A program made the position numbers and the translations under genes. Positions 27,965-36,865 of a DNA stretch of 54,773 nucleotides are shown here, piece by piece. This stretch comes from an uncultured Sphingomonas sp. GTDB lineage: Bacteria; Pseudomonadota; Alphaproteobacteria; Sphingomonadales; Sphingomonadaceae. Positions within the stretch are counted from its first letter, which is position 1; each line of letters starts with the position of its first letter. Under the pieces are notes generated by a model. The model worked only from the letters and a program-made list of their open reading frames with translations, had not been told where the DNA came from and ran no database searches. The DNA lies in contig CAJYLQ010000001.1 in assembly GCA_913775975.1 (NCBI GenBank), forward strand, positions 1 through 54,773, given 5' to 3'.

Positions 27965-28899
27965 AGTCCTGCCTCCTGTGGCCAGGCCGGGGCGGCGGTG
28001 CGCCGCGCCGCCCTCAGCGTCGCCGATCGTGCCCGCGGATTGCCCGCGATCTCCGCCGCATCGGCGCGCACCGCGCGGCCGACCGATTCGAAACTGGGTG
28101 CCGCGACCATCGTCGTCTGCGGCAGATGACGCGAGCCTGAAGGCGCCGCGCCCGAACGGTCGCGCAGGAAGCGCTTGACCATCCGGTCCTCCAGGCTGTG
28201 GAAGGTGACGATCGCCAGCCGCCCGCCGGGCTTCAGCACCCGCTCCGCGGCGGTCAGCCCGTCGGCCAGCTCGCCCAGCTCGCGGTTCACATGGATGCGA
28301 ATCGCCTGGAAGGTGCGGGTCGCCGGGTCCTTCTTGTCGTGCGGCTTGTGGCCCAGCGCGCGGCGAACCACGGCGGCCAGCTCGGCCGTGCGGGTCAGCG
28401 GCCGCGCCGCGACGATCGCGCGCGCGATGCGCCGCGACTTGGGCTCGTCGCCATAGCGATAGATGACGTCGGCGATCGCCGCCTCGTCCGCCTCGTTCAG
28501 GAAGTCGGCGGCGCTCGGCCCCTCCTGGCTCATCCGCATGTCGAGCGGCCCGTCGCTCTGGAACGAAAAGCCGCGCTCCGCCTGGTCGAGCTGCATTGAG
28601 GAGACGCCGATATCCATCGTCACGCCGTCGACCGCCTCAATCCCCAGCCCCGCCAGCGCCGCCGCCATCGTCGAGAAATCGGCATGGACCAGCTCCAACC
28701 CCGCGATCCCCGCCGCGCGGCCCGCCGCGATCGCATCGGGATCGCGGTCGAACGCGATCACCCGCGCGCCCGTCGCCAGGATCGCGCGACTGTAGCCGCC
28801 CGCGCCGAAGGTCGCATCGACGATCGTGTCGCCCGGCCCCGGCGCCAGCGCGTCGACGACCGGCGCCAGCATCACCGGAATATGGGGTGCATCGCTCAA
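27961..28899 (-). CDS. rsmH: 16S rRNA (cytosine(1402)-N(4))-methyltransferase
   Basis: 312 aa SAM-dependent methyltransferase modifying C1402 in the ribosomal decoding centre. [13 protein letters not shown] opens the conserved part. The SAM loop [40 protein letters not shown] and [14 protein letters not shown] are characteristic. The frame is open far upstream, but homology begins just after a TTG at 28899 that overlaps the mraZ stop as TTGA, giving (M)[10 protein letters not shown]. No ATG or GTG fits as well, so I infer a TTG start. Confidence 0.94.
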   Translation of the reverse strand: MSDAPHIPVMLAPVVDALAPGPGDTIVDATFGAGGYSRAILATGARVIAFDRDPDAIAAGRAAGIAGLELVHADFSTMAAALAGLGIEAVDGVTMDIGVSSMQLDQAERGFSFQSDGPLDMRMSQEGPSAADFLNEADEAAIADVIYRYGDEPKSRRIARAIVAARPLTRTAELAAVVRRALGHKPHDKKDPATRTFQAIRIHVNRELGELADGLTAAERVLKPGGRLAIVTFHSLEDRMVKRFLRDRSGAAPSGSRHLPQTTMVAAPSFESVGRAVRADAAEIAGNPRARSATLRAARRTAAPAWPQEAGL

Positions 28900-29393
28900 A
28901 GGGCGATCCCCTTCTGCATCATGTGGAACTGCGCCATCGCCTTCACCACGCGCGGCATGTCCGGCTGCTCGATCAGCGTCTTGGGGTCCCAGATCTCGAT
29001 ATAGTCGAGTACGCCATAGAAGAACGCGTGCTCGCCGATCCCCGCATAGAATCGCGGAAAGGCGGGCATGATGAACCGGCCCGACCCGTCGAACGGCACC
29101 GCCTCGCCCGAAGCGGCCGCGCGCTTGATGTTGTAGTCGAATTCGCCGTCCGGCCCCGCATGTTCCGCCTCGCGTCGGTCCAGCTGCGCGGCCAGCTGGT
29201 CCAGATAGCCGGGATCGTACGCGATCAGGCACGGATTCTTCTGGTGCGCGCCGATCACGATCGTGCCGCCGGTCTTGCCGTCGGCCTTGGGCGCATTGGC
29301 GGCCAGCGTCGCGCGCAGGGCAGCGGGTATGGCGACGCGACCCTTGTCGTCGACAAGTCCGATGCCATCGCCCTGGTAACGCCCCCTTGCCAA
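28896..29393 (-). CDS. mraZ: Transcriptional regulator MraZ
   Basis: 165 aa, two SpoVT-AbrB-like repeats; MraZ binds tandem boxes in the dcw promoter and represses the cluster. The first repeat has [18 protein letters not shown] (about 12-29), the second [20 protein letters not shown] (about 108-127). No ATG fits. The TTG at 29393 begins right before the conserved [15 protein letters not shown] segment and has GGAG exactly 7 bases upstream, so I call TTG as the start. It is the first gene of the dcw cluster. About 14 residues are inserted between repeats compared with short MraZ proteins (KADGKTGGT region). Confidence 0.9.
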   Translation of the reverse strand: MARGRYQGDGIGLVDDKGRVAIPAALRATLAANAPKADGKTGGTIVIGAHQKNPCLIAYDPGYLDQLAAQLDRREAEHAGPDGEFDYNIKRAAASGEAVPFDGSGRFIMPAFPRFYAGIGEHAFFYGVLDYIEIWDPKTLIEQPDMPRVVKAMAQFHMMQKGIAL

Positions 29394-29534
29394 TCTCGCA
29401 CTCCGTCCCCTCGGGCACAGCGCTCCCCGCGCCGGAAACCGGCGTCGCCGGCCCGGGTTTGGCAGCCCTTGGGAAATCGCCCCTGAAGTTAACCTGCACG
29501 TACCATCAGGCCCCCGGGGCCGCAACGGAATAGT

Positions 29535-29549
29535 TGGGGATTTTAGGGG
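29535..29549. promoter_or_regulatory. Possible MraZ box pair
   Basis: TGGGG and AGGGG lie 10 bp apart, centre to centre, about 145 bp upstream of the mraZ start. MraZ is known to bind tandem TGGGN-type boxes with about 10-bp periodicity. Only two boxes are seen and one is imperfect, so this is tentative. Confidence 0.3.
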
Positions 29550-29637
29550 AAATCGCTCCATTCACCGCGCCAAGGACGCAATATCACGCGATCCGGCAGG
29601 GATAAGGCCATCTTAACCATCGCTGACCAAGCCCACT

Positions 29638-29650
29638 TTGCAATCGATTG
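29638..29650 (+). promoter_or_regulatory. Operator-like site for the LacI-family regulator, transporter side
   Basis: TTGCAATCGATTG, with a central CG as in LacI-family operators. The 13-mer differs at one base from the site upstream of the LacI-type gene (35769-35781, minus strand). It lies immediately upstream of the proposed -35 of the MFS gene, where bound repressor would block RNA polymerase. Confidence 0.6.
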
Positions 29651-29679
29651 TTGCACGCTCCGCACACTTCCGTCATAAG
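29651..29679 (+). promoter_or_regulatory. Candidate promoter of the transporter gene
   Basis: TTGCAC (29651-29656) and CATAAG (29674-29679) are spaced by 17 bases, giving a start about 30 nt before the MFS ATG at 29716. The hexamers are only partial matches to consensus; the support is the spacing and the adjoining operator. Confidence 0.4.
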
Positions 29680-29715
29680 CCCCGCCATGCGACGCAGATC
29701 GCGGGAGATTTGAGG

Positions 29716-31071
29716 ATGCCGACGCCGATGCGCCTGTCCGACTGCAAGCCGCGCCTGTCGACGCGCCGGATCCTGGAGATGAATCTCGGCTTCCTCGGCC
29801 TGCAATTCTCGTTCGGATTGCAGCAGGGGAACATGGCCCCGATCTATTCCTATCTGGGCGCGTCGGAGGCGTCGCTGCCGCTTCTGCAGCTGGCCGGGCC
29901 GATCACCGGCCTCGTCGTCCAGCCGCTGATCGGCGCGTGGTCGGATCGCACCGATTCCCGCTGGGGACGGCGCACGCCTTATTTCCTCGTCGGCGCGCTG
30001 CTCTGCGCGATCGGGCTGTTCCTGATGCCGCTGTCCGGCTCGATCCTGATGGCGGTGTCGGTGCTGTGGATCCTCGATGCCGGCAACAACATCACGATGG
30101 AGCCGTATCGCGCCTATGTCTCCGATCGGCTGAACCCGGACCAGCATCAGTTCGGCTTCCTGACGCAGTCCGCCTTCACCGGGCTGGCGCAGATGCTCGC
30201 CTTCCTGTCACCCTCGCTGCTGGTCTGGGCGGGGATGAACCAGGACTGGGTGGACGCGCACAACATCCCCTATACCGCGCGCATCGCCTTCATGGTCGGG
30301 GCGGTGCTGTCGTTCGCCACGATAGTATATTCGATCGTCCGCGTGCCCGAGCTGCCGCTGACCCCCGATGAGCGCGCGCGCATCGCCGCGACCCCCAAGG
30401 GACTCGGTGCCGCGCTGGCGGAGATCGGGGCGGCGATCCGCGACATGCCCGTCGCGATGCGCAAGCTGGCGTTGATGAGCCTGTTCCAATGGTATGCGAT
30501 GGCGGCCTATTGGGCATACGTCATCTATGCGATCGGCCGATCCGTCTACGGCACCGACGCGCCGACCTCCTCGGGCTTCCACTCCGCCGTCCTGACCAAT
30601 GGAGAGATGGCCGCCTGGTATAACGGCGTCGCCTTCGTCGCGGCGTTCGCGCTGGTGCCGATCGCGCGCCGGATCGGCGCCGCCTCTCTCCATGCCGCCT
30701 GCCTCGTGCTGGCGGGTATCGGGATGCTGTGGCTGCCGCATGTCACCGAGAAGGCGATGCTGTTCGTCCCCGCGATCGGGATCGGCATCGGCTGGGCCAG
30801 CATCATGGGCAATCCCTATGCGATCCTCGCCGGCTCGATCCCGGCGGAGCGGACGGGCGTCTATATGGGCATCTTCAACATGATGATCGTCATCCCGATG
30901 CTGCTGCTCGCCGCCACCCTGCCCTTCTTCTACGAACCGCTGCTGGGCGGGGATCCGCGCAACGTGCTGACGCTGTGCGGCATCCTGATGTTCTGCGCCG
31001 CCGCCGCCGTCTTCTGGGTGCGGCAGACGAATGCAGAGGGGCTGCCCGTCGGTGCGACGCTGCACAAATGA
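29716..31071 (+). CDS. MFS sugar transporter (sucrose/galactoside symporter type)
   Basis: 451 aa with about twelve transmembrane helices. The loop after helix 2 has GAWSDRTDSRWGRRTPYFLVGA (shortened: SDRTDSRWGRRTPYF), the MFS motif as it appears in SLC45/plant-SUT-like and GPH sugar:cation symporters. An inner-membrane H+- or Na+-coupled uptake role for a sugar or glycoside is likely. The ATG at 29716 has GGGAG 8 bases upstream. It heads the sugar locus with galT-galK-GH68, 274 bp before galT; that gap shows no gene. The operator at 29638 suggests control by the LacI-type regulator. The substrate cannot be read from sequence. Confidence 0.88.
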   Translation: MPTPMRLSDCKPRLSTRRILEMNLGFLGLQFSFGLQQGNMAPIYSYLGASEASLPLLQLAGPITGLVVQPLIGAWSDRTDSRWGRRTPYFLVGALLCAIGLFLMPLSGSILMAVSVLWILDAGNNITMEPYRAYVSDRLNPDQHQFGFLTQSAFTGLAQMLAFLSPSLLVWAGMNQDWVDAHNIPYTARIAFMVGAVLSFATIVYSIVRVPELPLTPDERARIAATPKGLGAALAEIGAAIRDMPVAMRKLALMSLFQWYAMAAYWAYVIYAIGRSVYGTDAPTSSGFHSAVLTNGEMAAWYNGVAFVAAFALVPIARRIGAASLHAACLVLAGIGMLWLPHVTEKAMLFVPAIGIGIGWASIMGNPYAILAGSIPAERTGVYMGIFNMMIVIPMLLLAATLPFFYEPLLGGDPRNVLTLCGILMFCAAAAVFWVRQTNAEGLPVGATLHK

Positions 31072-31345
31072 CAGTTGCCATGTCCCGTCCGTCGATGCGC
31101 GACCCCGCGATCCGCGCCGCGACACTTCGGCCGCCCAAGTATTCCAACCGTAAAAATGTCGGACAAATTCGCGCGAAGCCCTTGACGGTCATCGTCGCGG
31201 ACGGGCATCCGGCATCGAACCCCGCAATCGCGCACGGCCATCGCAACGACGATGTCCTGCCCGTTGGCGGCCGGCTCGCGCGCGTCCGTCCGCCCGTGCC
31301 GGTCGTGAAGGCGGGCCGCATGGCCGTGTCCAGACTGGAGAGTGC

Positions 31346-32380
31346 ATGACCTTCGATCCCGCCGACCATCCCCACCGCCGCCGCAATCTGCTGACGGGCG
31401 AATGGGTGCTGGTGTCGCCGCACCGGGCGAAGCGTCCCTGGCAGGGCGACACCGCGCCGCCCGCCCCCGCACGCGGCGGCGCGCACGATCCCGGCTGCTA
31501 TCTGTGCCCCGGCAACGTCCGTGCGAACGGCGAGCGCAACCCCGACTATGAGCGGACGTTCGTCTTCGCCAACGACTTCGCGGCGCTGATGCGCGACACG
31601 CCCGCCCCGCCGGCCGACGATCCCTTGCGTCCCGAAGCGGGCGCGCGGGGCGAGGCGCGGGTCATCTGCTTCTCCCCCGACCACCGCCTGACCCTGCCGG
31701 AAATGGACCAGCCCGCCGTGCGCGGCGTGGTGGACGAATGGTGCCGGCAGTCGACGGAGCTCGGCGCGCGCTGGGCGCATGTCGAGGTGTTCGAGAACAA
31801 GGGCGCGATGATGGGCTGTTCCAGCCCGCACCCGCACGGCCAGGTGTGGGCCAGCGACTTCGTGCCGACGCTGGTCGAGCGGGAGGACGCCGCACAGCGC
31901 GCATGGCTCGCCGATCATGGCGAAGTGCTGCTCGACGCTGTCGTGGCGCGAGAGGATGGCAGCGAGCGCGTGGTCGAAAGCAACGACGACTGGCTCGCGC
32001 TCGTCCCCTGGTGGGCGGCCTGGCCGTTCGAGACGCTGATCGTCGCCCGCCGCCCCTTCGTCCGGCTGGACGATCTGGACGACGCCGCGCGCGAAAACCT
32101 CGCCGCGCTGCTGCGCCGGCTGATGGCGCGCTACGACAATCTGTTCGACACCAGCTTCCCCTATTCGTTCGGCTGGCACGGCGCGCCGCACGGCGCGGGC
32201 GACGATACCGCGCACTGGCGGCTGCACGCGCACGTCTTCCCGCCGCTGCTCCGCTCCGCGACGGTGCGCAAGTTCATGGTCGGCTACGAGATGCTGGCCG
32301 AGGCGCAGCGCGACCTCACCCCCGAACAGGCTGCCGGGCGCCTTCGCGCCGCCGCCCCCACCCTTTCGACAAAGGCATGA
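31346..32380 (+). CDS. galT: Galactose-1-phosphate uridylyltransferase
   Basis: 344 aa Leloir-pathway enzyme exchanging UMP between UDP-glucose and galactose-1-phosphate. It has a zinc-type CYLC pair (Cys51, Cys54), RVICFSPDH (a conserved region) and the catalytic HPHGQ (162-166, His164 the uridylylated residue). The C-terminal [11 protein letters not shown] and [14 protein letters not shown] are typical. RBS: GGAG six bases before the ATG. ATGA overlap with galK. Confidence 0.96.
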   Translation: MTFDPADHPHRRRNLLTGEWVLVSPHRAKRPWQGDTAPPAPARGGAHDPGCYLCPGNVRANGERNPDYERTFVFANDFAALMRDTPAPPADDPLRPEAGARGEARVICFSPDHRLTLPEMDQPAVRGVVDEWCRQSTELGARWAHVEVFENKGAMMGCSSPHPHGQVWASDFVPTLVEREDAAQRAWLADHGEVLLDAVVAREDGSERVVESNDDWLALVPWWAAWPFETLIVARRPFVRLDDLDDAARENLAALLRRLMARYDNLFDTSFPYSFGWHGAPHGAGDDTAHWRLHAHVFPPLLRSATVRKFMVGYEMLAEAQRDLTPEQAAGRLRAAAPTLSTKA

Positions 32381-33534
32381 CGATGGACCTGCAACCCCGC
32401 CTGGAGGCCGCGCTGGCCGATACGTTCGGCCGCGATACCGCCTTCACCGTGCGCGCGCCCGGCCGCGTCAACCTGATCGGCGAGCATACCGACTATAATG
32501 GCGGCTTCGTCCTCCCCTGCGCGATCGGGGTGGAGACGCGGATCGCGGTCGCCCCGCGCGACGACGGGCGGGTCCGCGTCGTCGCGGCCGATTTCGGTGG
32601 CGAGACGGACGAATTCGCGCTCGGCCCCGACACCGCCCACCATGCGGAGGGCGGCTGGCGCGACTATGTGCGCGGCATGGCGGCGCAGATCGCGACGGCG
32701 CATGGCGTATCGGGCGGCGCGGACCTGGCGATCGGCGGCGACATTCCGCGCGGCGCGGGCCTGTCCTCCTCCGCCTCGCTGTCGGTCGCGGTCGGCTTCG
32801 CGCTGCTCGCGGCGGCGGAGCGGGCGATCGACCCGGTCGCGGTCGCGCTGCTGGCGCAGGCGTCGGAGAACGACTTCGTCGGCGTCCGCTGCGGCAACAT
32901 GGACCAGCTCGCCTCCGCCGCCAGCGTCGCCGATGCGGCGCTGCGCATCGACTGCCGCTCGGTCGAACTGACCCCGGTGCCGATCCCCGCCGACGCGGCG
33001 ATCATGATCGTCCATTCCGGCATCGAGCGCGGGCTGGTCGACGGCCATTACAACCGCCGGCGCGAGGGCTGCGAAGAGGCCGCCGCCGCGATCGGCGTGC
33101 CGCTGCTGCGCGATGCGACGCTCGATCAGGTCGAATCGACTCCCATGTCCGACGAGGCTCGCCGCCGCGCCCGCCATATCGTGACGGAGAACGACCGCGT
33201 CCTCGCCGCCTCCGACGCGCTCGCCGCCAACGACCTCGTCACGCTCGGCCGGCTGATGGGCGAAAGCCACGCCTCGATGCGCGACGATTTCGAGATCACG
33301 GTCCCTGCAATCGATTCGCTCGTCGCGCTCGCGGCGGACGCGATCGGGGCGGAGGGCGGCGCCCGGATGACCGGCGGCGGCTTCGGCGGCGCGATCGTCG
33401 CCGTGCTGCGCGCGGACCGCACCGCCGCCGTCGCAGAGGCGATCCGCGCCGGCTATCGCACCCCCGCCGGCGATCCGCCCTTCATCATGATCGAGCACGC
33501 CTCCGCCGGCGCCGCCGTCCTCCCGCATGACTGA
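32377..33534 (+). CDS. galK: Galactokinase
   Basis: 385 aa GHMP kinase phosphorylating galactose at C1 in the cytoplasm. It shows the galactokinase signature [15 protein letters not shown] (29-43), the ATP loop [12 protein letters not shown] (122-133), CGNMDQLAS and the C-terminal [15 protein letters not shown]. The ATG at 32377 overlaps the galT stop (ATGA); an ATG two codons on (32383) is equally possible. With galT this completes galactose to UDP-galactose apart from the epimerase, which is not in the window. Confidence 0.96.
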   Translation: MTMDLQPRLEAALADTFGRDTAFTVRAPGRVNLIGEHTDYNGGFVLPCAIGVETRIAVAPRDDGRVRVVAADFGGETDEFALGPDTAHHAEGGWRDYVRGMAAQIATAHGVSGGADLAIGGDIPRGAGLSSSASLSVAVGFALLAAAERAIDPVAVALLAQASENDFVGVRCGNMDQLASAASVADAALRIDCRSVELTPVPIPADAAIMIVHSGIERGLVDGHYNRRREGCEEAAAAIGVPLLRDATLDQVESTPMSDEARRRARHIVTENDRVLAASDALAANDLVTLGRLMGESHASMRDDFEITVPAIDSLVALAADAIGAEGGARMTGGGFGGAIVAVLRADRTAAVAEAIRAGYRTPAGDPPFIMIEHASAGAAVLPHD

Positions 33535-34651
33535 GCTGCAAACGATCGCATGGACGCCCGCGATGCTGGCGGGAATCGATCCCGCCACCCGCGCGCTGCC
33601 CGTCCTGTCGCACGATGAGGCCGCGCCGATCGCGCCCGGGCTCGACCTGTGGGACATGTGGCAGATCGCCGATCGCGACGGCCGCACCGTGATCCGCGAT
33701 GGGCGCAGCTGGTGGTTCTTCCTCGCCGCGCCCAAGCTGCCCGACCCGGAAATGCGCCACGACGTCGCGCGCATCCGCCTGACCAGCCACGGCGCCGACG
33801 GCTGGCGCGACCATGGCGAGACGTTTCCCGACGGCTTCACCCCGGGCAGCCGCGAATGGTCCGGCTCCGCGGTGCTCGCGCCCGATGGCGAGACGCTGAC
33901 GATGTATTTCACCGCCGCCGGCCGGCGCGACGGCCCGCGCACCTTCGAACAGCGCCTGTTCGAGACGACCGGCCGCTTCGTCGGCGACCGGACGGAGGGC
34001 TGGACCACCCCCGTCGAATCGGTCGCGGCGGACGGCCGGCTCTACGCCGTCGCCGATCAGGCGGAGCCGGCGAACGGCGGCATCCTGGGCTTTCGCGATC
34101 CGGGCTATTTCCGCGATCCGGCGGACGGCGCGGAATATCTGACCTTCACCGGCTCGGCCGGCGCGGACCTCGATCCGGCGGGCGGCTATCTGGACGGCGT
34201 GATCGGCCTTGCCCGCCGAGACGCGGACGGCTGGGCGCTGCTGCCCCCGCTCGTCACCGCCGCCGGGGTCAACAGCGAGCTGGAGCGCGCGCACATCGTC
34301 CACCGCGACGGCCGCTACTGGCTGTTCTGGACGACGCAGGCGAAGAAGTTCGCCCCCGGCACCGGCGCGCCCACCGGCCTCTACGCGATGGTCGCGGACG
34401 CGATCGCCGGCCCTTGGCGCCCGGTCAACGGCACCGGGCTGGTCGCGGGCAATCCGCCGGCAGAGCCGTTTCAGGCCTATTGCTGGTGGGTGACGGGCGA
34501 GTTCGACGTGCTCAGCTTCGTCGACTATCCCGCGCTGGGCGGCCGCGCGACGGCGGACGATCCGGCGCTGCGCCGCGCCACCTTCGGCGGCACCGCCGCC
34601 CCCTTCTTCCGGCTGGCGGCGGACGGCGACCGGCTTTCCGTATCGGGCTGA
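33527..34651 (+). CDS. GH68 (levansucrase/inulosucrase family) protein, apparently cytoplasmic
   Basis: 374 aa, one five-bladed beta-propeller. GH68 landmarks occur in order: DLWDMWQIAD with the nucleophile Asp43 (compare WDSWPLQ in levansucrase), EWSGSA (110-115), FRDPGYF (189-195) with the stabilising Asp191, and SELERAHIVHRDGRYWLFW (250-268) with the acid/base glutamate Glu253, matching EIERANVF-NGKWYLF of SacB. Such enzymes hydrolyse sucrose or transfer its fructosyl group. No signal peptide or membrane segment is visible and the protein is at the short end for the family. It overlaps galK by 8 bp, so it is co-transcribed with galactose genes. Activity on sucrose is inferred, not shown. 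Confidence 0.83.
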   Translation: MTELQTIAWTPAMLAGIDPATRALPVLSHDEAAPIAPGLDLWDMWQIADRDGRTVIRDGRSWWFFLAAPKLPDPEMRHDVARIRLTSHGADGWRDHGETFPDGFTPGSREWSGSAVLAPDGETLTMYFTAAGRRDGPRTFEQRLFETTGRFVGDRTEGWTTPVESVAADGRLYAVADQAEPANGGILGFRDPGYFRDPADGAEYLTFTGSAGADLDPAGGYLDGVIGLARRDADGWALLPPLVTAAGVNSELERAHIVHRDGRYWLFWTTQAKKFAPGTGAPTGLYAMVADAIAGPWRPVNGTGLVAGNPPAEPFQAYCWWVTGEFDVLSFVDYPALGGRATADDPALRRATFGGTAAPFFRLAADGDRLSVSG

Positions 34652-34672
34652 GCGGCGAGGCTCAGCCCGTTT
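34644..34672. terminator. Shared hairpin between convergent GH68 and LacI genes
   Basis: A perfect 9-bp stem (CGGGCTGAG / CTCAGCCCG) with an 8-base loop spans the GH68 stop codon and the end of the LacI-type gene. GTTTCG follows on the plus strand. The T-run is short, so it is a probable but not strong terminator. Confidence 0.55.
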
Positions 34673-35723
34673 CGCGCACCAGCAGCTCGGGCACCATCTG
34701 CACCGACGGTGTGGCCACCCCGTCGATCCGCGCGAGCAGCGCCGCGACCATCGCCTCCGCCCCCGCCGCCAGATCCTGCCGCACCGTCGTCAGGCGCGGG
34801 CGCATCTGCGCCGCGATCGGCAGGTCGTCGAAGCCGGTGACGGCGACATCCCCCGGCACCGCGACGCCCCGCGCCAGCAGCGCGGCGACCGTCGCCTGCG
34901 CGATCACGTCAGACGCCGCGACGATCCCGTCGACCTGCCCGGCGATGCGGTCCAGATTGGTCGCGATCTCCTGCGCCATCACGTCCGACGCCAGATGCGT
35001 GTCGAGCTGGACGGGCGGCGCCAGCTCCGCCGCCGCCATCGCCGCGCACAGGCCGCGATGGCGCTCGATCAGTTCCAGCGAGCGGATCTCGCCCATGAAC
35101 GCCAGTCGCCGTGCGCCACGCGCGATCAGATGCTCGCCGATCAGCAACCCGCCCCGGAAATTGTCGACGCCGACCGCGCAATGCACCTGGTCCGGCAGCA
35201 CGCTGCCCCACGCCACCAGCGGGCGGTACGTCCGCGCCGTCGCCTCGATCACCGCATATTGGTCCGACTGGCCGATCAGCAGCACCCCGTCCAGCATCCC
35301 GGACCGCACGATCATGTCGAGCCAGTCGTCCGCATCGGGGATCACCCGCGTCAGCATGATGTCGTAGCCGCGCTCGGTCAGCCGGTCGGCCAGATGCCCC
35401 AGCAGCGTCATGAAGAACGGGTCCGACAGATGCTGGCGGCGCTCATGCCCCAGCGGCACCGCGACGCCGATCACCCCGGTCCGCTGCGTCCGCAGCCGGC
35501 GCGCCATCTGGTTGAGCTGAAAGCCATGCTCGGCGGCCAGCGCCTCGATCCGACGGCGCGTCTCGCCATTGACGACGGACTTGCCCGCCAGCGCGCGCGA
35601 CGCGGTGCCGGTCGACACGCCCGCCAGCTGCGCCAGATCCTTCAGCGTACGCACGCGTCGGCCGCCCGTGGCGGGAGCGGAGTCAGGCAATGCGGCGTCG
35701 GGATGCTGATCAGCCGTCGTCAT
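34662..35723 (-). CDS. LacI-family transcriptional regulator
   Basis: 353 aa. After a 25-residue leader comes the helix-turn-helix (TLKDLAQLAGVSTGTASRAL, 26-45), the hinge (about 65-80, NQMARRLRTQRTGVIGV) and a periplasmic-binding-protein-like sugar domain (about 85-350) with ILTR-type and GFDDLPIAAQMRPRLTTVRQ elements common to the family. GGAGGGG stands 5 bases before the ATG at 35723. It converges on the MFS-galT-galK-GH68 unit. A 13-mer 46-58 bp upstream of its start matches the one before the MFS promoter, suggesting autoregulation and control of the locus; the inducer is unknown. Confidence 0.93.
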   Translation of the reverse strand: MTTADQHPDAALPDSAPATGGRRVRTLKDLAQLAGVSTGTASRALAGKSVVNGETRRRIEALAAEHGFQLNQMARRLRTQRTGVIGVAVPLGHERRQHLSDPFFMTLLGHLADRLTERGYDIMLTRVIPDADDWLDMIVRSGMLDGVLLIGQSDQYAVIEATARTYRPLVAWGSVLPDQVHCAVGVDNFRGGLLIGEHLIARGARRLAFMGEIRSLELIERHRGLCAAMAAAELAPPVQLDTHLASDVMAQEIATNLDRIAGQVDGIVAASDVIAQATVAALLARGVAVPGDVAVTGFDDLPIAAQMRPRLTTVRQDLAAGAEAMVAALLARIDGVATPSVQMVPELLVRETG

Positions 35724-35768
35724 TGCCCCTCCGAATGTGCTTTCCGCATGTTTCGATATGCGCTCAGG

Positions 35769-35781
35769 CAATCGTTTGCAA
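35769..35781 (-). promoter_or_regulatory. Operator-like site upstream of the LacI-family gene
   Basis: On the minus strand TTGCAAACGATTG, one base different from 29638-29650. It lies 46-58 bp before the regulator's start codon, suited to autorepression. Confidence 0.6.
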
Positions 35782-36206
35782 GAAATCCCCGTCGATCGTC
35801 TCGCGCGACCGCGACGCCCATTGTCTCGCGAAGCCGTTTGACGCCTCGTCCGCCCCATGATGAACTCCGGGCCGCTCGACCTTCGCCACCGGCATCGCCG
35901 CAATCCCGGACGGCCGATCGGCCGGTCGGGGGCATGTGCGTCGTACGATGCGCCCTCCCCGCCCGATGCGAACCCGTCAAGCGCAAGCGCTCGTCCATGC
36001 CCCCGACCGGGGCAGAGCCGCGCAGGGCCATGCATCCGCGCCCGCATCGGGGCGGGGCAGCCTTCGCCCCCCCCAATCTGAAGAACACAAACAATCCGCC
36101 GCGATCCCGCTTCACCTGATGATCCAGTCGCAGAGGCAAGATCCTCCAAAGACCTCCAAACCGTGCATCGAACGCGAGGCGCCACGCAGCCCGACGCACA
36201 ATCCCG

Positions 36207-36250
36207 CCTCCCCTTCAGGGGAGGGGCCGGGGGTGGGGCGCTTCCACAAG
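36207..36250. repeat. REP-like element (single arm)
   Basis: A perfect hairpin CCTCCCC-TTCA-GGGGAGG (36207-36224) is followed by GGCCGGGGGTGGGGCG and TTCCACAAG. It closely matches one arm of the paired element at 52675-52709, including the following TCCACAA. Confidence 0.7.
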
Positions 36251-36491
36251 AGCCCCGCCCGGATGATACCCCCGCCCGACCACCAGGAGCTTGAGCCTCC
36301 TCCAAGTCATTTCAAAACAACGCCCAATCCAGCCCAGATCATCCGCCGATCGCTGCACCACGGATAGCACCCGGCTCACGCACGTGCGCTTCCAGCCACC
36401 ACTGGCCGATTCCCCGATCACGACATTTCAACGGAACGGTTCCGGCCAACCACCCGGCAAGAGGCTTATGCCGCCCCCCGGCGCCGCGGCG

Positions 36492-36773
36492 TCAGCGGGC
36501 CGCGTCGGCCGGTGCCGCGGCGATATTCGCGCTACTAGGCGCCACGCCCATCTCCGCCAGCGGCTCGCCCGTACCGGCGGCGGGGGCCGCATCGTTGCCG
36601 GCGGCGATTTCCGCGATCAGATTGGCCTGCGCGGAGCCCGCAACCGGCTGATCGCGCGTCGCACGACTGATGATCGCGCTTGCGATCGCGATCAGCACCA
36701 CCACCGCGATCAGGCCGACAAGGCCCACCGTCACGCGCTGGATCGGCTGAGAGGGTTCAGGCCGGCCATCCAT
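36492..36773 (-). CDS. Small one-TM protein of unknown function
   Basis: 93 aa. A short polar N-terminus (about 1-14) is followed by a transmembrane helix (about 15-37, VGLVGLIAVVVLIAIASAII) and an Ala/Gly/Glu-rich tail without recognisable domain. Start ATG at 36773 has AGGA about 7 bases upstream. It is followed by nothing for 92 bp on the cysK side. Length, a clean membrane helix and a ribosome site argue it is real; I do not recognise a family. Confidence 0.6.
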   Translation of the reverse strand: MDGRPEPSQPIQRVTVGLVGLIAVVVLIAIASAIISRATRDQPVAGSAQANLIAEIAAGNDAAPAAGTGEPLAEMGVAPSSANIAAAPADAAR

Positions 36774-36865
36774 CTGGTCCTGCCCATGTAACGATTCGTC
36801 GCGCCATTCTCAAGCCGGGTGCCGATATGTCCGGCAAGTCCGACCGGCTGGGACCGTTTGGGTGG

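Larger units (their letters stand above)
29394..29715. other. Divergent promoter region of mraZ and the MFS gene
   Basis: 322 bp without a gene, between mraZ (minus) and the transporter (plus). It holds two GGGG boxes 10 bp apart (29535-29549, TGGGG-ATTTT-AGGGG), possible MraZ boxes; a TTAACCAT octamer (29613-29620) resembling a CtrA half-site; and the operator and promoter described separately at 29638-29679. The long untranslated leader expected for mraZ would cover much of it. Confidence 0.5.
35724..36491. other. 768-bp region without a convincing gene
   Basis: Contains the operator at 35769-35781 and a REP-like element at 36207-36250. Open frames here on both strands are Arg/Pro/Gly-rich, lack ribosome sites and look like products of high GC. 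I find no RNA gene. Confidence 0.5.

Noticed and set aside
31072..31345. Possible small gene or second promoter between the MFS gene and galT
   Set aside because: No coding-like frame with a ribosome site is visible. A weak TTGACG near 31182 lacks a convincing -10 at the right distance.
35720..36199. A 159-codon minus-strand frame upstream of the LacI-type gene
   Set aside because: Arg/Gly/Ala-rich, overlaps the operator site, no ribosome site and no family resemblance; the region reads as non-coding.
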